Positions 15,708 to 24,705 are shown, counted from the stretch's first letter. The stretch is DNA of 24,968 nt from an uncultured Eubacteriales bacterium (GCA_900544965.1 UQXE01000027.1:1-24968); one strand, 5' to 3'. A program made the numbers and translations. The notes: generated by a model not told the origin, from the letters alone.

Positions 15708-17510
15708 ATGGCCTATAGCCAAGATTTGATAAGGAACTTTTGCATCATCGCCCATATTGACCACGGCAAGTCTACGCTGGCCGACCGGATGATGGAGCTG
15801 ACGGATACGGTGGCGATGCGCGATATGGAGGCGCAGATGCTGGATATGATGGATATAGAGCGTGAACGCGGCATAACGATCAAAGCCACTGCCGTTCGTA
15901 TGTTCTATACCCACTCCAATGGAAAGCGCTATATGTTCAACCTTATCGACACGCCAGGCCATGTCGATTTTACATACGAGGTTTCCCGAAGCCTGGCAGC
16001 ATGCGAAGGCGCAATCCTTGTCGTCGACGCGACTCAGGGAATCGAGGCCCAAACGCTTGCCAACGTATACCTGGCTATCGATAACAATCTTGAAATCATG
16101 CCTGTAATAAATAAAATCGACCTTCCTAGCGCCAGGCCCGAGTATGTAATGAAGGAAATTGAGGACGTCATAGGTCTGCCTGCTGACGACGCCCCCCTTA
16201 TTTCCGCTAAGATGGGGACAAATGTGCAAGAGGTTCTCGAGCGCATAGTCGACGTCGTCCCTCCTCCAAGCGGCGATCTTAACGCGCCTCTAAAGGCGCT
16301 GATATTCGATAGCATATACGATAACTACAAGGGCGCTCTGAGCTATGTCCGGATAATGGAGGGAAGCGTACGTTCCGGAATGCGGATACGCTCAATGGCT
16401 TCGGGCAAAGAATTCGAGGTTACGGAGGTAGGCGTATTTACGCCATCCCTCAAGCCCTCCGACGAGCTGTGCGCCGGAGAGGTTGGCTACATAGCCGCTT
16501 CCATTAAAAGCGTGGCTGAAACCAAGGTTGGAGACACCATAACAGACGCTGGAAACCCGGCCGGCGAGCCCCTCCCCGGATATAAGCAGGCCCAGCCAAT
16601 GGTTTTCTGCGGAATTTACCCCGCTGACGGGGCTGATTATGACGACCTGAGGGAAGCGCTTGACAAGCTGCTTTTGAACGACGCCTCCTTATCGTTCGAG
16701 CCAGAGACGTCACAGGCCTTGGGTTTTGGCTTTCGCTGCGGATTCCTCGGCCTGCTGCACATGGAAATAATACAGGAGCGATTGGAACGGGAGTTTGACC
16801 TTGACCTTGTTACGACAGCGCCAAGCGTAATTTACAGGATAAGAACAACAAGCGGTGAAGACCTGACCATAGACAATCCCACCAACCTGCCGCCGGTTAC
16901 GGAAATAGACTATATGGAAGAACCCATGGTTGAAGCCCATATAATGACGCCTTCGGATTATGTCGGGGCGATAATGGACCTATGCCAGGAAAAGCGCGGC
17001 ATATTCAGGGATATGACCTATATAGAGGAAAACAGGGTCACGTTAATATATGAAATGCCTTTGAACGAGATAATATACGACTTTTTCGACCAGCTAAAAT
17101 CCCGAAGCAGGGGCTATGCATCATTTGACTATGAGCTGAAGGAATATCAAAGATCGGAACTCGTAAAGCTTGATTTTCTCCTTAACGGCGACATCTGCGA
17201 TGCGCTCTCTACAATAGTTCATAAGGACAGGGCGTATTCTAAAGGGCGCGCGGTGGCTGAAAAGCTTAAGGACGTTATACCGCGCCAGCAGTTTGAAATC
17301 CCCATACAGGCGGCCATAGGCGGCAAGATCATCGCCAGGGAAACGGTAAAGGCCGTTAGGAAGGATGTTCTGGCCAAATGCTATGGAGGCGATATAACCC
17401 GCAAAAAAAAGCTGCTTGAGAAGCAGAAGGAGGGCAAAAAGCGCATGCGTCAGGTTGGGTCGGTCGAACTGCCAAGCGAGGCGTTCATGAGCGTTCTGCG
17501 TATAAACTGA
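15708..17510 (+). CDS. lepA: Elongation factor 4 (LepA)
   Basis: LepA is a ribosome-dependent GTPase related to EF-G, implicated in back-translocation and in initiation or ribosome biogenesis. The 600-residue product has normal length, with AHIDHGKS at 15-22, DTPGHVDF and NKIDLP. The C-terminal domain specific to LepA includes GGKIIARETVKAVRKDVLAKCYGG-type sequence and ends RQVGSVELPSEAFMSVL. AAGGAG precedes the start. Its stop shares one base with the hemW start (TGATG), a lepA-hemW order also seen in other Firmicutes. Confidence 0.97.
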   Translation: MAYSQDLIRNFCIIAHIDHGKSTLADRMMELTDTVAMRDMEAQMLDMMDIERERGITIKATAVRMFYTHSNGKRYMFNLIDTPGHVDFTYEVSRSLAACEGAILVVDATQGIEAQTLANVYLAIDNNLEIMPVINKIDLPSARPEYVMKEIEDVIGLPADDAPLISAKMGTNVQEVLERIVDVVPPPSGDLNAPLKALIFDSIYDNYKGALSYVRIMEGSVRSGMRIRSMASGKEFEVTEVGVFTPSLKPSDELCAGEVGYIAASIKSVAETKVGDTITDAGNPAGEPLPGYKQAQPMVFCGIYPADGADYDDLREALDKLLLNDASLSFEPETSQALGFGFRCGFLGLLHMEIIQERLEREFDLDLVTTAPSVIYRIRTTSGEDLTIDNPTNLPPVTEIDYMEEPMVEAHIMTPSDYVGAIMDLCQEKRGIFRDMTYIEENRVTLIYEMPLNEIIYDFFDQLKSRSRGYASFDYELKEYQRSELVKLDFLLNGDICDALSTIVHKDRAYSKGRAVAEKLKDVIPRQQFEIPIQAAIGGKIIARETVKAVRKDVLAKCYGGDITRKKKLLEKQKEGKKRMRQVGSVELPSEAFMSVLRIN

Positions 17511-18646
17511 TGAGCGGCCTTTACGTACACATACCATTCTGTGTGAGCAAATGCGCCTATTGCGATTTTATATCCTTTTCAGACCATAGTCTCGTGGATG
17601 CATATATTGCCGCCCTCGTTAAGGAAGCTTCCATGCGCAGGGCGGCTTTTGACGCGGTTTCCTTTGACACGGTTTTTATAGGCGGCGGCACGCCTTCAAT
17701 ACTTGCGCAAGGCAGTATCGCACAGATTATCGGCGGACTGCGAGCAAACTTCAGCATTATAAGCAATGCGGAGATTACAATAGAAGCCAATCCTGGGACC
17801 TTAACCCGCGAAAAGCTGAACGAATACATTGACAGCGGGATAAACAGGCTGTCCATTGGGCTTCAAAGCGCTGACGGCGATATTTTAAAGCGAATCGGAC
17901 GAGTTCATAGCCTTAAACACTTTGAGGAAAGCCTATCAGCTGCGCTTGCGTGCGGTATGAGCAACATAAACGCCGATATAATGTATGGCCTTCCTGGTCA
18001 GGATATGGAGCGCTGGATTAGGACGCTTGAGTATATTTGCGCTAAAGATATTACTCATATATCCGCCTATTCGCTGATACTTGAGAAAGGAACCCCGCTT
18101 TACAATGATTTCCTGCTGGATGGGGCCCTTCTTCCCTCCCCCGACGAAGCGGCGGATATGCAGGATGAGTGCGTAGTATATCTTGCATCCAAAGGCTATG
18201 AAAGATATGAGGTGTCAAACTTTTCAAAGCCGAACTTTCAGTGCAGGCATAACCTGAACTATTGGGATAATCAGGGATACTTAGGTCTGGGGCTTGCCGC
18301 CCATTCAGCGTTTGATATAGGAGTGTGGAGCAGGTGGGAAAATACGGCCAGCCTTAACAAATATATAAAACTTGTCGGCGATGGCCTGCTGCCCGTCGAA
18401 CGGGTTGATCATATTCCCCAAAGGGAGGAGATGTTTGAATGCGTCATGTTGGGACTGCGAAAAACGAGCGGGCTGAAACCCAGCGCTTTTAAAAAACGTT
18501 TTAATGCCGAATTTATGGAGGTTTACGCAAAGGCGGTATCAAAGCTGTCCCGCGCCGGACTCCTGATAGCTGACGCCGACGAAATAAAGCCAACTAAGCG
18601 TGGGATGGATATCCTGAACACGGTTTTATTGGAGTTTATGTGCTGA
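17510..18646 (+). CDS. hemW: Radical SAM haem chaperone HemW
   Basis: HemW is often annotated as oxygen-independent coproporphyrinogen III oxidase-like, but members characterised so far act as haem chaperones. The 378-residue product has the radical SAM cluster motif C11-X3-C15-X2-C18 in HIPFCVSKCAYCDF, then GGGTPS, EANPGTL and SIGLQS, and NADIMYGLPGQD, followed by the HemW C-terminal domain. No haem synthesis gene is nearby. Translation is coupled to lepA through the one-base overlap. Confidence 0.93.
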   Translation: MSGLYVHIPFCVSKCAYCDFISFSDHSLVDAYIAALVKEASMRRAAFDAVSFDTVFIGGGTPSILAQGSIAQIIGGLRANFSIISNAEITIEANPGTLTREKLNEYIDSGINRLSIGLQSADGDILKRIGRVHSLKHFEESLSAALACGMSNINADIMYGLPGQDMERWIRTLEYICAKDITHISAYSLILEKGTPLYNDFLLDGALLPSPDEAADMQDECVVYLASKGYERYEVSNFSKPNFQCRHNLNYWDNQGYLGLGLAAHSAFDIGVWSRWENTASLNKYIKLVGDGLLPVERVDHIPQREEMFECVMLGLRKTSGLKPSAFKKRFNAEFMEVYAKAVSKLSRAGLLIADADEIKPTKRGMDILNTVLLEFMC

Positions 18647-18673
18647 TTGAACTGCATCGCCGGTGTGATAACC

Positions 18674-18703
18674 TTGAAAGACGCTGGAGATCGATGATAT
18701 AAT
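18674..18703 (+). promoter_or_regulatory. Promoter of the DUF2087 gene
   Basis: TTGAAA (18674-18679) and TATAAT (18698-18703) are 18 nt apart. The leader would be about 30 nt. Confidence 0.65.
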
Positions 18704-18739
18704 CGCAATAAATAATTACTTTTTATGGAGAAGAGTTAT

Positions 18740-19030
18740 ATGGACGAAAAAGTGCGGCGCTTTTTAGATGATGACGGCCGCTTAAAACAGCTTCCGGCAA
18801 AGCACGGCGTAAGAATGGGGGTCTATTCGTATCTGTTTTGTAAATTCGATCCCGAGGCCGTTTATACGGAAAAGGAGGTTAACGCCCTGCTCAAAGCTTG
18901 GAGCGCCTATGAGGATTATGTTATGCTGCGGCGTGAACTCGTGGACTATGGGTTCTTATGCAGAACCGCAAACGGGTCAAGCTATTGGCGTAACCCGGAT
19001 ATGCCGGACGGCCCGCGAAGCGATGAGTAG
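18740..19030 (+). CDS. DUF2087 domain protein
   Basis: A 96-residue cytoplasmic protein that is essentially one DUF2087 domain: RFLDDDGRLKQLPAKHGVR, a central KFDPEAVYTEKEVNALLKAW and LRRELVDYGFLCRTANGSSYWR. In many bacteria this domain is attached to a helix-turn-helix; here it stands alone. The ATG at 18740 is used because GGAG at 18727-18730 lies 9 nt before it and inside the alternative start at 18725. The domain has a winged-helix-like pattern, so nucleic-acid binding is possible, but its function is not established. Confidence 0.85.
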   Translation: MDEKVRRFLDDDGRLKQLPAKHGVRMGVYSYLFCKFDPEAVYTEKEVNALLKAWSAYEDYVMLRRELVDYGFLCRTANGSSYWRNPDMPDGPRSDE

Positions 19031-19103
19031 CCGGCATATAAGCGGATTTTGACTGCCGCTGTCGGGGTTATAGTTTTATATACAGTAAAACATACCGTTT
19101 TAC

Positions 19104-19132
19104 TTGCACTTTGTCCATGCTCGTGATATAAT
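19104..19132 (+). promoter_or_regulatory. Promoter of secG
   Basis: TTGCAC (19104-19109) and a perfect TATAAT (19127-19132) are exactly 17 nt apart, giving a leader of about 26 nt with GGGAGG before the ATG. Confidence 0.75.
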
Positions 19133-19164
19133 GTCCATCAGTCAATTAGGGAGGTTGTATTTTT

Positions 19165-19467
19165 ATGGATACTTTGAACATTATCCTCAATATCGTGCTC
19201 ATAATCTGTTCGGGAGTACTTGTCCTTTCGGTGCTTTTGCAATCGACCAAGAGCGCGGGTCTTGGGGGGGCTTTTGGCGGAGATACGCAGTCATTTACAG
19301 CGCGTGGCAGGGCGGCAAGCAAGGAGATGAAGCTTCAAAAGCTTACAATAGCGATGGGAATTGTTATCGCGGTTATCGCTATAGCCATGATGATAGTTTC
19401 AACTATTACTAAGGGTTCGAACAACTCCGAGGCAATGAATATCATCAGCAACATTATGCCCATGTAA
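19165..19467 (+). CDS. secG: Protein translocase subunit SecG
   Basis: SecG is the small accessory subunit of the SecYEG channel. The 100-residue product has two membrane spans (about 5-24 and 58-80) separated by the conserved LLQSTKSAGLGGAFGGD stretch and KEMKLQKLT. The C-terminal tail (about 20 residues) is somewhat longer than in Bacillus. In many Firmicutes rnr (RNase R) lies between secG and smpB; here the two are adjacent. Confidence 0.92.
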   Translation: MDTLNIILNIVLIICSGVLVLSVLLQSTKSAGLGGAFGGDTQSFTARGRAASKEMKLQKLTIAMGIVIAVIAIAMMIVSTITKGSNNSEAMNIISNIMPM

Positions 19468-19495
19468 ATTGTCTTGTTTATCGTTGCACAATGTC

Positions 19496-19529
19496 TGCGG
19501 TGTGCGCTATGACGGCCATGCCGCATTTT
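19496..19529 (+). terminator. Possible terminator after secG
   Basis: TGCGGTGTG (19496-19504) pairs with CATGCCGCA (19517-19525) with two G-T pairs, followed by TTTTG. The loop is 12 nt and the T-run short, so efficiency is uncertain. Confidence 0.42.
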
Positions 19530-19581
19530 GTGTATAACAAATCAATTACTTTTAAGCCGTAACTGGAAGTGGGAGGATAAA

Positions 19582-20046
19582 ATGCCTGTAAAGAAGGGAA
19601 CCAAGCCAATAGCTCAAAACCGAAAGGCGCGGCATGAGTATTTTATCGAAGATACGTATGAATGCGGTATAGCCCTTGTCGGTACCGAGGTAAAGAGCAT
19701 ACGCGGGGGCAAGGTCAACCTGAAGGACGCCTATGCCCGCGTTAAGGACAACGAAATGATAGTATATGGAATGCATATAAGCCCGTATGAACAGGGCAAT
19801 ATATTTAATCGCGATCCGTTTCGCCCGCGCAAGCTTTTGCTTCATAAGCGCGAAATCATGAAGTTAAAAAGACTGGCTGAGGCCGATGGATACAGCCTTA
19901 TACCCCTGCAGCTTTATCTAAAGGACGGGCTGGTTAAGCTGGAGCTAGCCGTTGCCAAGGGAAAGAAGCTATATGATAAGCGCCGCGACATCGCAGATAG
20001 GGACGCCAAAAGAGAGGTGGACCGCAGAATTAAGGAGCAGCGCTAA
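19582..20046 (+). CDS. smpB: SsrA-binding protein SmpB
   Basis: SmpB binds tmRNA and brings it to stalled ribosomes for trans-translation. The 154-residue product has the family segments ARHEYFIEDTYECGIALVGTEVKS, VNLKDAYARV, HISPYEQGN and RKLLLHKREI, and a basic tail KLYDKRRDIADRDAKREVDR. The start at 19582 follows GGGAGG by 5 nt; the longer frame to 19528 has no such site. tmRNA often follows smpB, but here a convergent gene begins immediately and no ssrA is visible. Its stop overlaps the pcp stop by three bases. Confidence 0.96.
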   Translation: MPVKKGTKPIAQNRKARHEYFIEDTYECGIALVGTEVKSIRGGKVNLKDAYARVKDNEMIVYGMHISPYEQGNIFNRDPFRPRKLLLHKREIMKLKRLAEADGYSLIPLQLYLKDGLVKLELAVAKGKKLYDKRRDIADRDAKREVDRRIKEQR

Positions 20047-20642
20047 TACAGCGCCCCTATTGCGGCTACCAGTCCCTTAACGGTTGACTCTATATCCATA
20101 AAGCAGCCGCCGCGCGTTGCGTCCTGGCACTGGCTGACGTCAAGCGGCACATGTATAAAACCGGCGGTTGTGCCAGGCAGTACGTTTGCCGCAAGGTGAA
20201 GCGCGGAATACATCACATGGTTGCACAGGTGCGTTCCCGCCGTATATGAAAGTACAGCCGGAACGCCGCGGGCCATAATTGCATCCAGCATCCTTCTCAC
20301 CGGCAGTGTGCTGAAATAGGCGTCTGGGCCATCGTCCACGATCTTTTTATCCTTTATTATTATTCCATCGTTGTCCGGCACCCTGTAATCATCGAGATTA
20401 ATCGCTATTCGTTCTATGGTGATTGCCTGCTTACGCCCGTCCTGGCCCGTACATATAACGGCGTCTGGGACTATGGCACGCATCCTCTCCTTCAGTAGCG
20501 GCACAGCCCTTTGTGCGGATACGGGGAGCATGAGCTTTTCTATTTTTATACCTTCCACCCTGTCCGGAGTTAGCTTTACCGCCTCCCAGGATGGGTTTAT
20601 ATGTGAATTCCAGGGTTCAAATCCTGTAAGCAGCAATTTCAT
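20043..20642 (-). CDS. pcp: Pyroglutamyl-peptidase I
   Basis: Pcp removes N-terminal pyroglutamate from peptides in the cytoplasm. The product has 199 residues, slightly short for the family. The cysteine-protease triad is visible: E77 in ITIERIAIN, C140 in YTAGTHLCNHVMY and H164 in GFIHVP. The N-terminus MKLLLTGFEPW is typical. The ATG at 20642 has GGAG 8 nt upstream; the one at 20648 is too close. It lies 62 nt after the alanyl-tRNA editing gene with no terminator, so it is probably the last gene of a yitT/alaX-like/pcp unit. Confidence 0.93.
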   Translation of the reverse strand: MKLLLTGFEPWNSHINPSWEAVKLTPDRVEGIKIEKLMLPVSAQRAVPLLKERMRAIVPDAVICTGQDGRKQAITIERIAINLDDYRVPDNDGIIIKDKKIVDDGPDAYFSTLPVRRMLDAIMARGVPAVLSYTAGTHLCNHVMYSALHLAANVLPGTTAGFIHVPLDVSQCQDATRGGCFMDIESTVKGLVAAIGALY

Positions 20643-20704
20643 GATCATATCTCCTTATAAATCAGTCTTGCATATATTTCCCGCGGAATAATTGACTGCC
20701 GCGC

Positions 20705-21910
20705 TCACTTTTTAAGTATGGACTTCATATACGCTTTCAACTGTTCTACGGATTGCTCAAAGGCCTGGGTATGGCTGGAGCTTCCCTGCGCGCTTTCGGG
20801 GCGCCCTCCCCCCTTGCCGCTGAAGAGAACATTGACCGTCTGGCACAGGTCCTTCATGCTCATTTCTACGCCAGCTGAACGCATAAGCCTGTAGTGGATC
20901 ATACCATTCATCAAGCCAAACAGTACCGCTATTGTCTTGTCGTGCCTGCACAGCTGTTCCGCCAGCATCCCCAGATCATCCTTAATCACTTCTCCCTCAT
21001 AGGAAACGGCAAGGGTAATGCCCCCTGCGGTTTCAGCGCCGTTTAACAGCTCGTCGGCACGATAAACCGCATGCTGATATGCTAGCCGCTTTATAACATG
21101 CTTTGAAGCGGAAAGCTCGTCCATCTGCTTTAAAACAGCCTCGTTTACATTCTGCCATTTCGTGCTGTAGGCCCTGGCAAGCCCATTGATCACATGCTGC
21201 TTATCCCTGTAGTCCTGCAGCGCGCGCTTCCCGCATTTTAGCCATATCCTAATTCCAGACTTATATTTCACTTGATCGGTAATTTTTATTATTCCTACCT
21301 CGCCGGTATTAAGCGTGTGCGTACCGCAGCATGTGCATGAATCTATCCCGGCAATACTTACAAGCCTTATATCGCCCTGTAACCCCTCCGCGCGCTTGCG
21401 CAGCGGTATCGCGTCGAGCTCGTCGCACGTAACTACACTGCTTATGACTCTGATATTCCTGTATACAGCCCTGTTGGCCTCCTCTTCAAGCTGTAATAGC
21501 TGTTCATCTGTTAAAAGGCTATCAAAATCTATTGTAACGTAGTCTTCCGCCATATGAAAACCTATGTTGGCAACATCAAACAGCTTCTTTGCGATTCCGG
21601 ATACAATATGCTCGCCTGTATGCTGCTGCGAATGATCAAACCTTCTTTCAAGGTTAAGCCGCATCGTTATATGCTGCCCTGCCTTGAATTCCCCATCGGT
21701 ATATAGCCATATATCGCCCCCTGCGTCGCGAGCACTTATAACCCTGAATTTATCTATAAACCCCGTGTCCGACGGCTGACCTCCGCCTTCTGGGAAAATC
21801 ACGGTTTGGTCTACAGACACTTCATACCCGCCGTCAATGGCGATGCAATCAGTAACCACCGCATCGCACTCATCCATATATGGATCATGATAGTATAGCC
21901 TCTTAGTCAT
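20705..21910 (-). CDS. Alanyl-tRNA editing protein (AlaX-L type)
   Basis: AlaX proteins hydrolyse Ser- or Gly-tRNA(Ala) mischarged by alanyl-tRNA synthetase. The 401-residue product has the editing domain with zinc residues in HTGEH (H97, H101) and in CTCCGTHT, and the preceding PEGGGQPSDTG loop. A long linker and a C-Ala-like end with FSGKGGGRPESAQGSS make it the large AlaX-L form. The ATG at 21910 overlaps the stop of the YitT-family gene by 8 nt; the longer reading to 21949 is only an antecedent of the same frame. Coupled translation is likely. Confidence 0.9.
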   Translation of the reverse strand: MTKRLYYHDPYMDECDAVVTDCIAIDGGYEVSVDQTVIFPEGGGQPSDTGFIDKFRVISARDAGGDIWLYTDGEFKAGQHITMRLNLERRFDHSQQHTGEHIVSGIAKKLFDVANIGFHMAEDYVTIDFDSLLTDEQLLQLEEEANRAVYRNIRVISSVVTCDELDAIPLRKRAEGLQGDIRLVSIAGIDSCTCCGTHTLNTGEVGIIKITDQVKYKSGIRIWLKCGKRALQDYRDKQHVINGLARAYSTKWQNVNEAVLKQMDELSASKHVIKRLAYQHAVYRADELLNGAETAGGITLAVSYEGEVIKDDLGMLAEQLCRHDKTIAVLFGLMNGMIHYRLMRSAGVEMSMKDLCQTVNVLFSGKGGGRPESAQGSSSHTQAFEQSVEQLKAYMKSILKK

Positions 21911-22811
21911 CCGTAACCTCCTTGGCAATATCCTTAAAGCCCTTACCAATTACTTCGGTTGCGTTGAACATAATAAGGAACGCACCCGGGTCTACGCGCT
22001 TGATCAGCTTAAGAGTTAGGGAAACCTCGCCCTTTCTTGCCACGGTCATGAGCATCTTCTTGTCCTCATGTGTATAGCCTCCCCTCACCCTTATTTCCGT
22101 AACTCCGCGGCCCATTTCCTCGGCCAGTGCGTGAAGTATCGCCTCGGCGCGGTCGGTTATTATGAAAAATACCCTTGCGTAATCAAACCCCTGCATGACC
22201 GCGTCTATAACCTTGCCCATAACAAATATGCTTATTCCCGAATATAGCGCAACCTCTATATCGCCAAATATAATTACTGCAACCAAAACAACTACCGCGT
22301 CCACGGTCATCATCAGAGATCCCGCGCGTATTCTTGGAAATTTTACTCTAAGCACCATGGAAACCGTATCAGTTCCACCTGTTGCGAGGCCCCGCATAAA
22401 CAAAATAGCAACTCCCAGGCCTATTGCCGCACCGCCCATCACAGCTGCAAGAAGCAAATTGTCAGTATGGGTATATAGGTTGGGGATAAGCGAAACGAGC
22501 TCGATGCTTCCTGAGTAAGCGACCGCGGTAATCACTGTAGTTATCAAGGCTTTTAGTCCAAACACCTTCATTGCGATAATTATTATCGGCACTTGCATCG
22601 CAAAGGTGAGAATACCTACGCCAATGCTGACCCCCACGGTTTCGCTGATAAGATAGGATAGAGCCGTGGCCAAACCTGACAGCCCCCCTGGGGCTATGTT
22701 GTTCGGAATCGTAAACATGACCATGCCAAACGCCATGATCATACATCCAAATATTATGGATACCGCGTCCCACATAAAATCAACGAATGATTTTTTCTGC
22801 TTCAACTCCAT
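21903..22811 (-). CDS. YitT-family membrane protein
   Basis: A 302-residue protein of the YitT/DUF161 plus DUF2179 family. About five membrane spans in the first 200 residues include conserved TIPNNIAPGGLSGLATALSY and RGLATGGTDTVSMVL. A cytoplasmic DUF2179 domain at about 215-295 (YARVFFIITDRAEAILHAL...RGVTEIRVRGGYT) follows. The transported substrate is not known. The ATG at 22811 is chosen because AAAGG lies 8-9 nt before it; GTG at 22820 is the alternative. It starts after the terminator of the prsA-like unit, with a TATAAT on the minus strand about 30 nt upstream. Confidence 0.9.
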   Translation of the reverse strand: MELKQKKSFVDFMWDAVSIIFGCMIMAFGMVMFTIPNNIAPGGLSGLATALSYLISETVGVSIGVGILTFAMQVPIIIIAMKVFGLKALITTVITAVAYSGSIELVSLIPNLYTHTDNLLLAAVMGGAAIGLGVAILFMRGLATGGTDTVSMVLRVKFPRIRAGSLMMTVDAVVVLVAVIIFGDIEVALYSGISIFVMGKVIDAVMQGFDYARVFFIITDRAEAILHALAEEMGRGVTEIRVRGGYTHEDKKMLMTVARKGEVSLTLKLIKRVDPGAFLIMFNATEVIGKGFKDIAKEVTDD

Positions 22812-22852
22812 ATTGCGCACCCTTTTTCTACAGATTATAAGCCGTTACTATC

Positions 22853-22887
22853 CACAAAAATATTGCCCCAAAACCCGTTTGAGGCAA
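22853..22887 (-). terminator. Terminator after the PrsA-like / GIY-YIG-like unit
   Basis: TTGCCTCAAA pairs with TTTGGGGCAA (10 bp with one T-G pair) around a 5-nt loop on the minus strand, followed by TATTTTTG. It begins about 12 nt beyond the stop of the GIY-YIG-like gene. Confidence 0.87.
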
Positions 22888-22898
22888 TGCTGCGTTTC

Positions 22899-23207
22899 TT
22901 ATATTGACGTCTGTATAAGTCTGACATTCCCTAGCCTTTGACGCCATAGAATGAGCTTTGCCCTAAGGTGGGCGTCTACTTCCTCATCGCTCATATTATC
23001 GCCAGGCAAATAGGTCTCAAGAATCTCGAACTCAAGTTGGCCTTCTTTCTCATTATAGAACTCCTGTAATGGCTTATAGGAGCAGGCATTCAATTTCAGT
23101 TCAAACCCAAGTCTCTTTCTTGCGCCCTCCAGATTATGGGAAAATCCAACGTACGACCTTCCATCATCACTGTAAAAGCGGTAAATGCCTGTAATAAGCT
23201 CCTTCAT
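22899..23207 (-). CDS. Small GIY-YIG-like nuclease-family protein
   Basis: A 102-residue protein with the GIY (7-9) and YVG (19-21) motifs, an arginine at 30 in LEGARKRL as in the catalytic position of GIY-YIG nucleases, and the pattern FELKLNACSYKPLQEFYNEKEGQLEFEILE typical of a small Clostridia subgroup of this family. No DNA-binding domain is attached. It begins 2 nt after the stop of the PrsA-like gene, so it is probably co-translated. Whether it cleaves DNA is not certain. A nuclease paired with a secreted foldase has no clear functional logic. Confidence 0.72.
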   Translation of the reverse strand: MKELITGIYRFYSDDGRSYVGFSHNLEGARKRLGFELKLNACSYKPLQEFYNEKEGQLEFEILETYLPGDNMSDEEVDAHLRAKLILWRQRLGNVRLIQTSI

Positions 23208-23209
23208 AA

Positions 23210-24469
23210 TCAGGAGCCTGCCTGATTGGTGCCAACGTAGCGAATCCTTGAAGGATATTTTTTCACCGATACCTCTTCAAGCCATTTTTTTACCTGCTCA
23301 TTAAATATTTCATTCTCCTTATCGGTGAGAAGCTTTTCGTGTATCTCCTCAGCCAGATCATCATCAAAATCAAGAGTCCTGCTTTCTACCTTTTCAACGA
23401 GCATGATGTAATGATACCCGGCTTCCGTCTCAACACGGCCCGATATATCGCCAACCTCTTTGAGCTCTAGCGCCGCTTCCGCAAAACCCTCGTAATATTT
23501 ATCTATTATGTTCTCATGTACAAGGTAACCCTCTTCAGCATACTTTGATCCCGCTTCCATGCCCGGGTCTTCGCCATACTGCTCAATGAGCTTATTGAAT
23601 TCGTCAATATCAATGTCATCCTTATCAAGCTTTGACTCCAGCTCAGCCGCAATAGCCTCAACGTCCTTCTTTTCCTCTTCATCGTCGCTTTGTGTAGGAG
23701 TGCTTGACGCGCTCGTCTCATCTGGGAATTTAATGAGTATATGCTTAACTTTAGTGTAACCCTCGGGTATATAAACCGGCCTTACAGTTGCACTCCCCTT
23801 GATATATGCGTCATATGCCGTATAATAATCCTCGGGGGTCTTGTCGTAATCCTCTTTCTGCTTGGTAATCTGTTCGTCATAATAGGCCCTTACCTCATCG
23901 TCGCTTATAGAGGCCGCGCTTTTAACCTGTTCTGTCATCTTCTCAGCCAGTTTGGATTCGGTGTAGCTTTCCTTAAGGTTGGCAACATACTGATCGTACG
24001 TCATACCGTTTGCCTTAAGATCGGCTAAAAGAAGCTCCATTTCCTTGTTCCTGATCTCATTCTCGTCCGTAATGCTCGAATCTACCTTGGATTTATATCC
24101 TGAAAGAGCGCTCTCTATACCATCGTCTATTGACTTTTGTATGTCCGCTTCATCTTCCTCTGTTAGGGTAATATTGTTTTGCTTTGCTTCATATAATACG
24201 ACTGCACTTGAAACAAGCATGTCCATGATATAATCCTGGAATTTATGTAAGCCCTCGGTCGTGCTTACATCATAACCCATCCAGGTTGCAAACATTGCAT
24301 AGCTATTGTATGTTGAATAGTAATCAGAATAGTATATCTTTTCACTACCTACCTGAGCAATAACTGGATCCTTTACAGCCGCGGAACAACCGGAGAGTAT
24401 GCCCAACGCGATTACAAGCGCCATAACTAATGCTACTGTACGCGCTGCGATATTCTTTTTGGTCGTCAT
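23210..24469 (-). CDS. PrsA-like foldase lipoprotein (parvulin-type peptidyl-prolyl isomerase)
   Basis: PrsA proteins fold exported proteins on the outer face of the membrane. The 419-residue product has a lipoprotein signal with C28 in LSGC. A SurA N-like helical region (about 35-200) follows, then a parvulin (PpiC) domain with KHILIKF, an acidic insertion (TQSDDEEEKKDVEAIAAEL) and GEDPGMEAGSKYAEEGYL, then GYHYIMLVEKVES near the end. It is longer than Bacillus PrsA (about 290), owing to the helical part and insertion. The start at 24469 follows GGAG by 11 nt. It likely serves the many exported proteins, including those of the envelope redox cluster; that link is inferred. Confidence 0.88.
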   Translation of the reverse strand: MTTKKNIAARTVALVMALVIALGILSGCSAAVKDPVIAQVGSEKIYYSDYYSTYNSYAMFATWMGYDVSTTEGLHKFQDYIMDMLVSSAVVLYEAKQNNITLTEEDEADIQKSIDDGIESALSGYKSKVDSSITDENEIRNKEMELLLADLKANGMTYDQYVANLKESYTESKLAEKMTEQVKSAASISDDEVRAYYDEQITKQKEDYDKTPEDYYTAYDAYIKGSATVRPVYIPEGYTKVKHILIKFPDETSASSTPTQSDDEEEKKDVEAIAAELESKLDKDDIDIDEFNKLIEQYGEDPGMEAGSKYAEEGYLVHENIIDKYYEGFAEAALELKEVGDISGRVETEAGYHYIMLVEKVESRTLDFDDDLAEEIHEKLLTDKENEIFNEQVKKWLEEVSVKKYPSRIRYVGTNQAGS

Positions 24470-24532
24470 AATAGTTCTTTCTCCTTTGCAGTTACGTTTA
24501 ACATACGTGCATATATTCATTACACTCCGATT

Positions 24533-24561
24533 ATTTTATATAATTAGCACGGTTATGTCAA
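24533..24561 (-). promoter_or_regulatory. Promoter of the PrsA-like gene
   Basis: On the minus strand a perfect TTGACA (24556-24561) is 17 nt from TAAAAT (24533-24538). The leader would be about 60 nt. Confidence 0.78.
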
Positions 24562-24620
24562 CCTACAAAGAGTATATAAGGAAAATATTTAGACGGATGA
24601 CCCATAGTAGCTATGCAGCG

Positions 24621-24667
24621 GCAGCTATCAGGCTGACTTTTGCTCTCAAGGTATCAAAAGACCGGCG
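24621..24667. repeat. 47-nt direct repeat, copy 1
   Basis: Begins GCAGCTATCAGGCTGACTTT and ends CAAAAGACCGGCG. Copy 2 at 24814-24860 differs at 2 of 47 positions. CTTTTG and CAAAAG inside the unit pair with each other. Confidence 0.9.
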
Positions 24668-24705
24668 CGCATGTCGCCTACTCCCTTCGGCGGCGCAATG
24701 CGCTT

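Noticed and set aside
19041..19060. AGCGG...CCGCT as terminator after the DUF2087 gene
   Set aside because: A 5-bp stem with no adjoining T-run.
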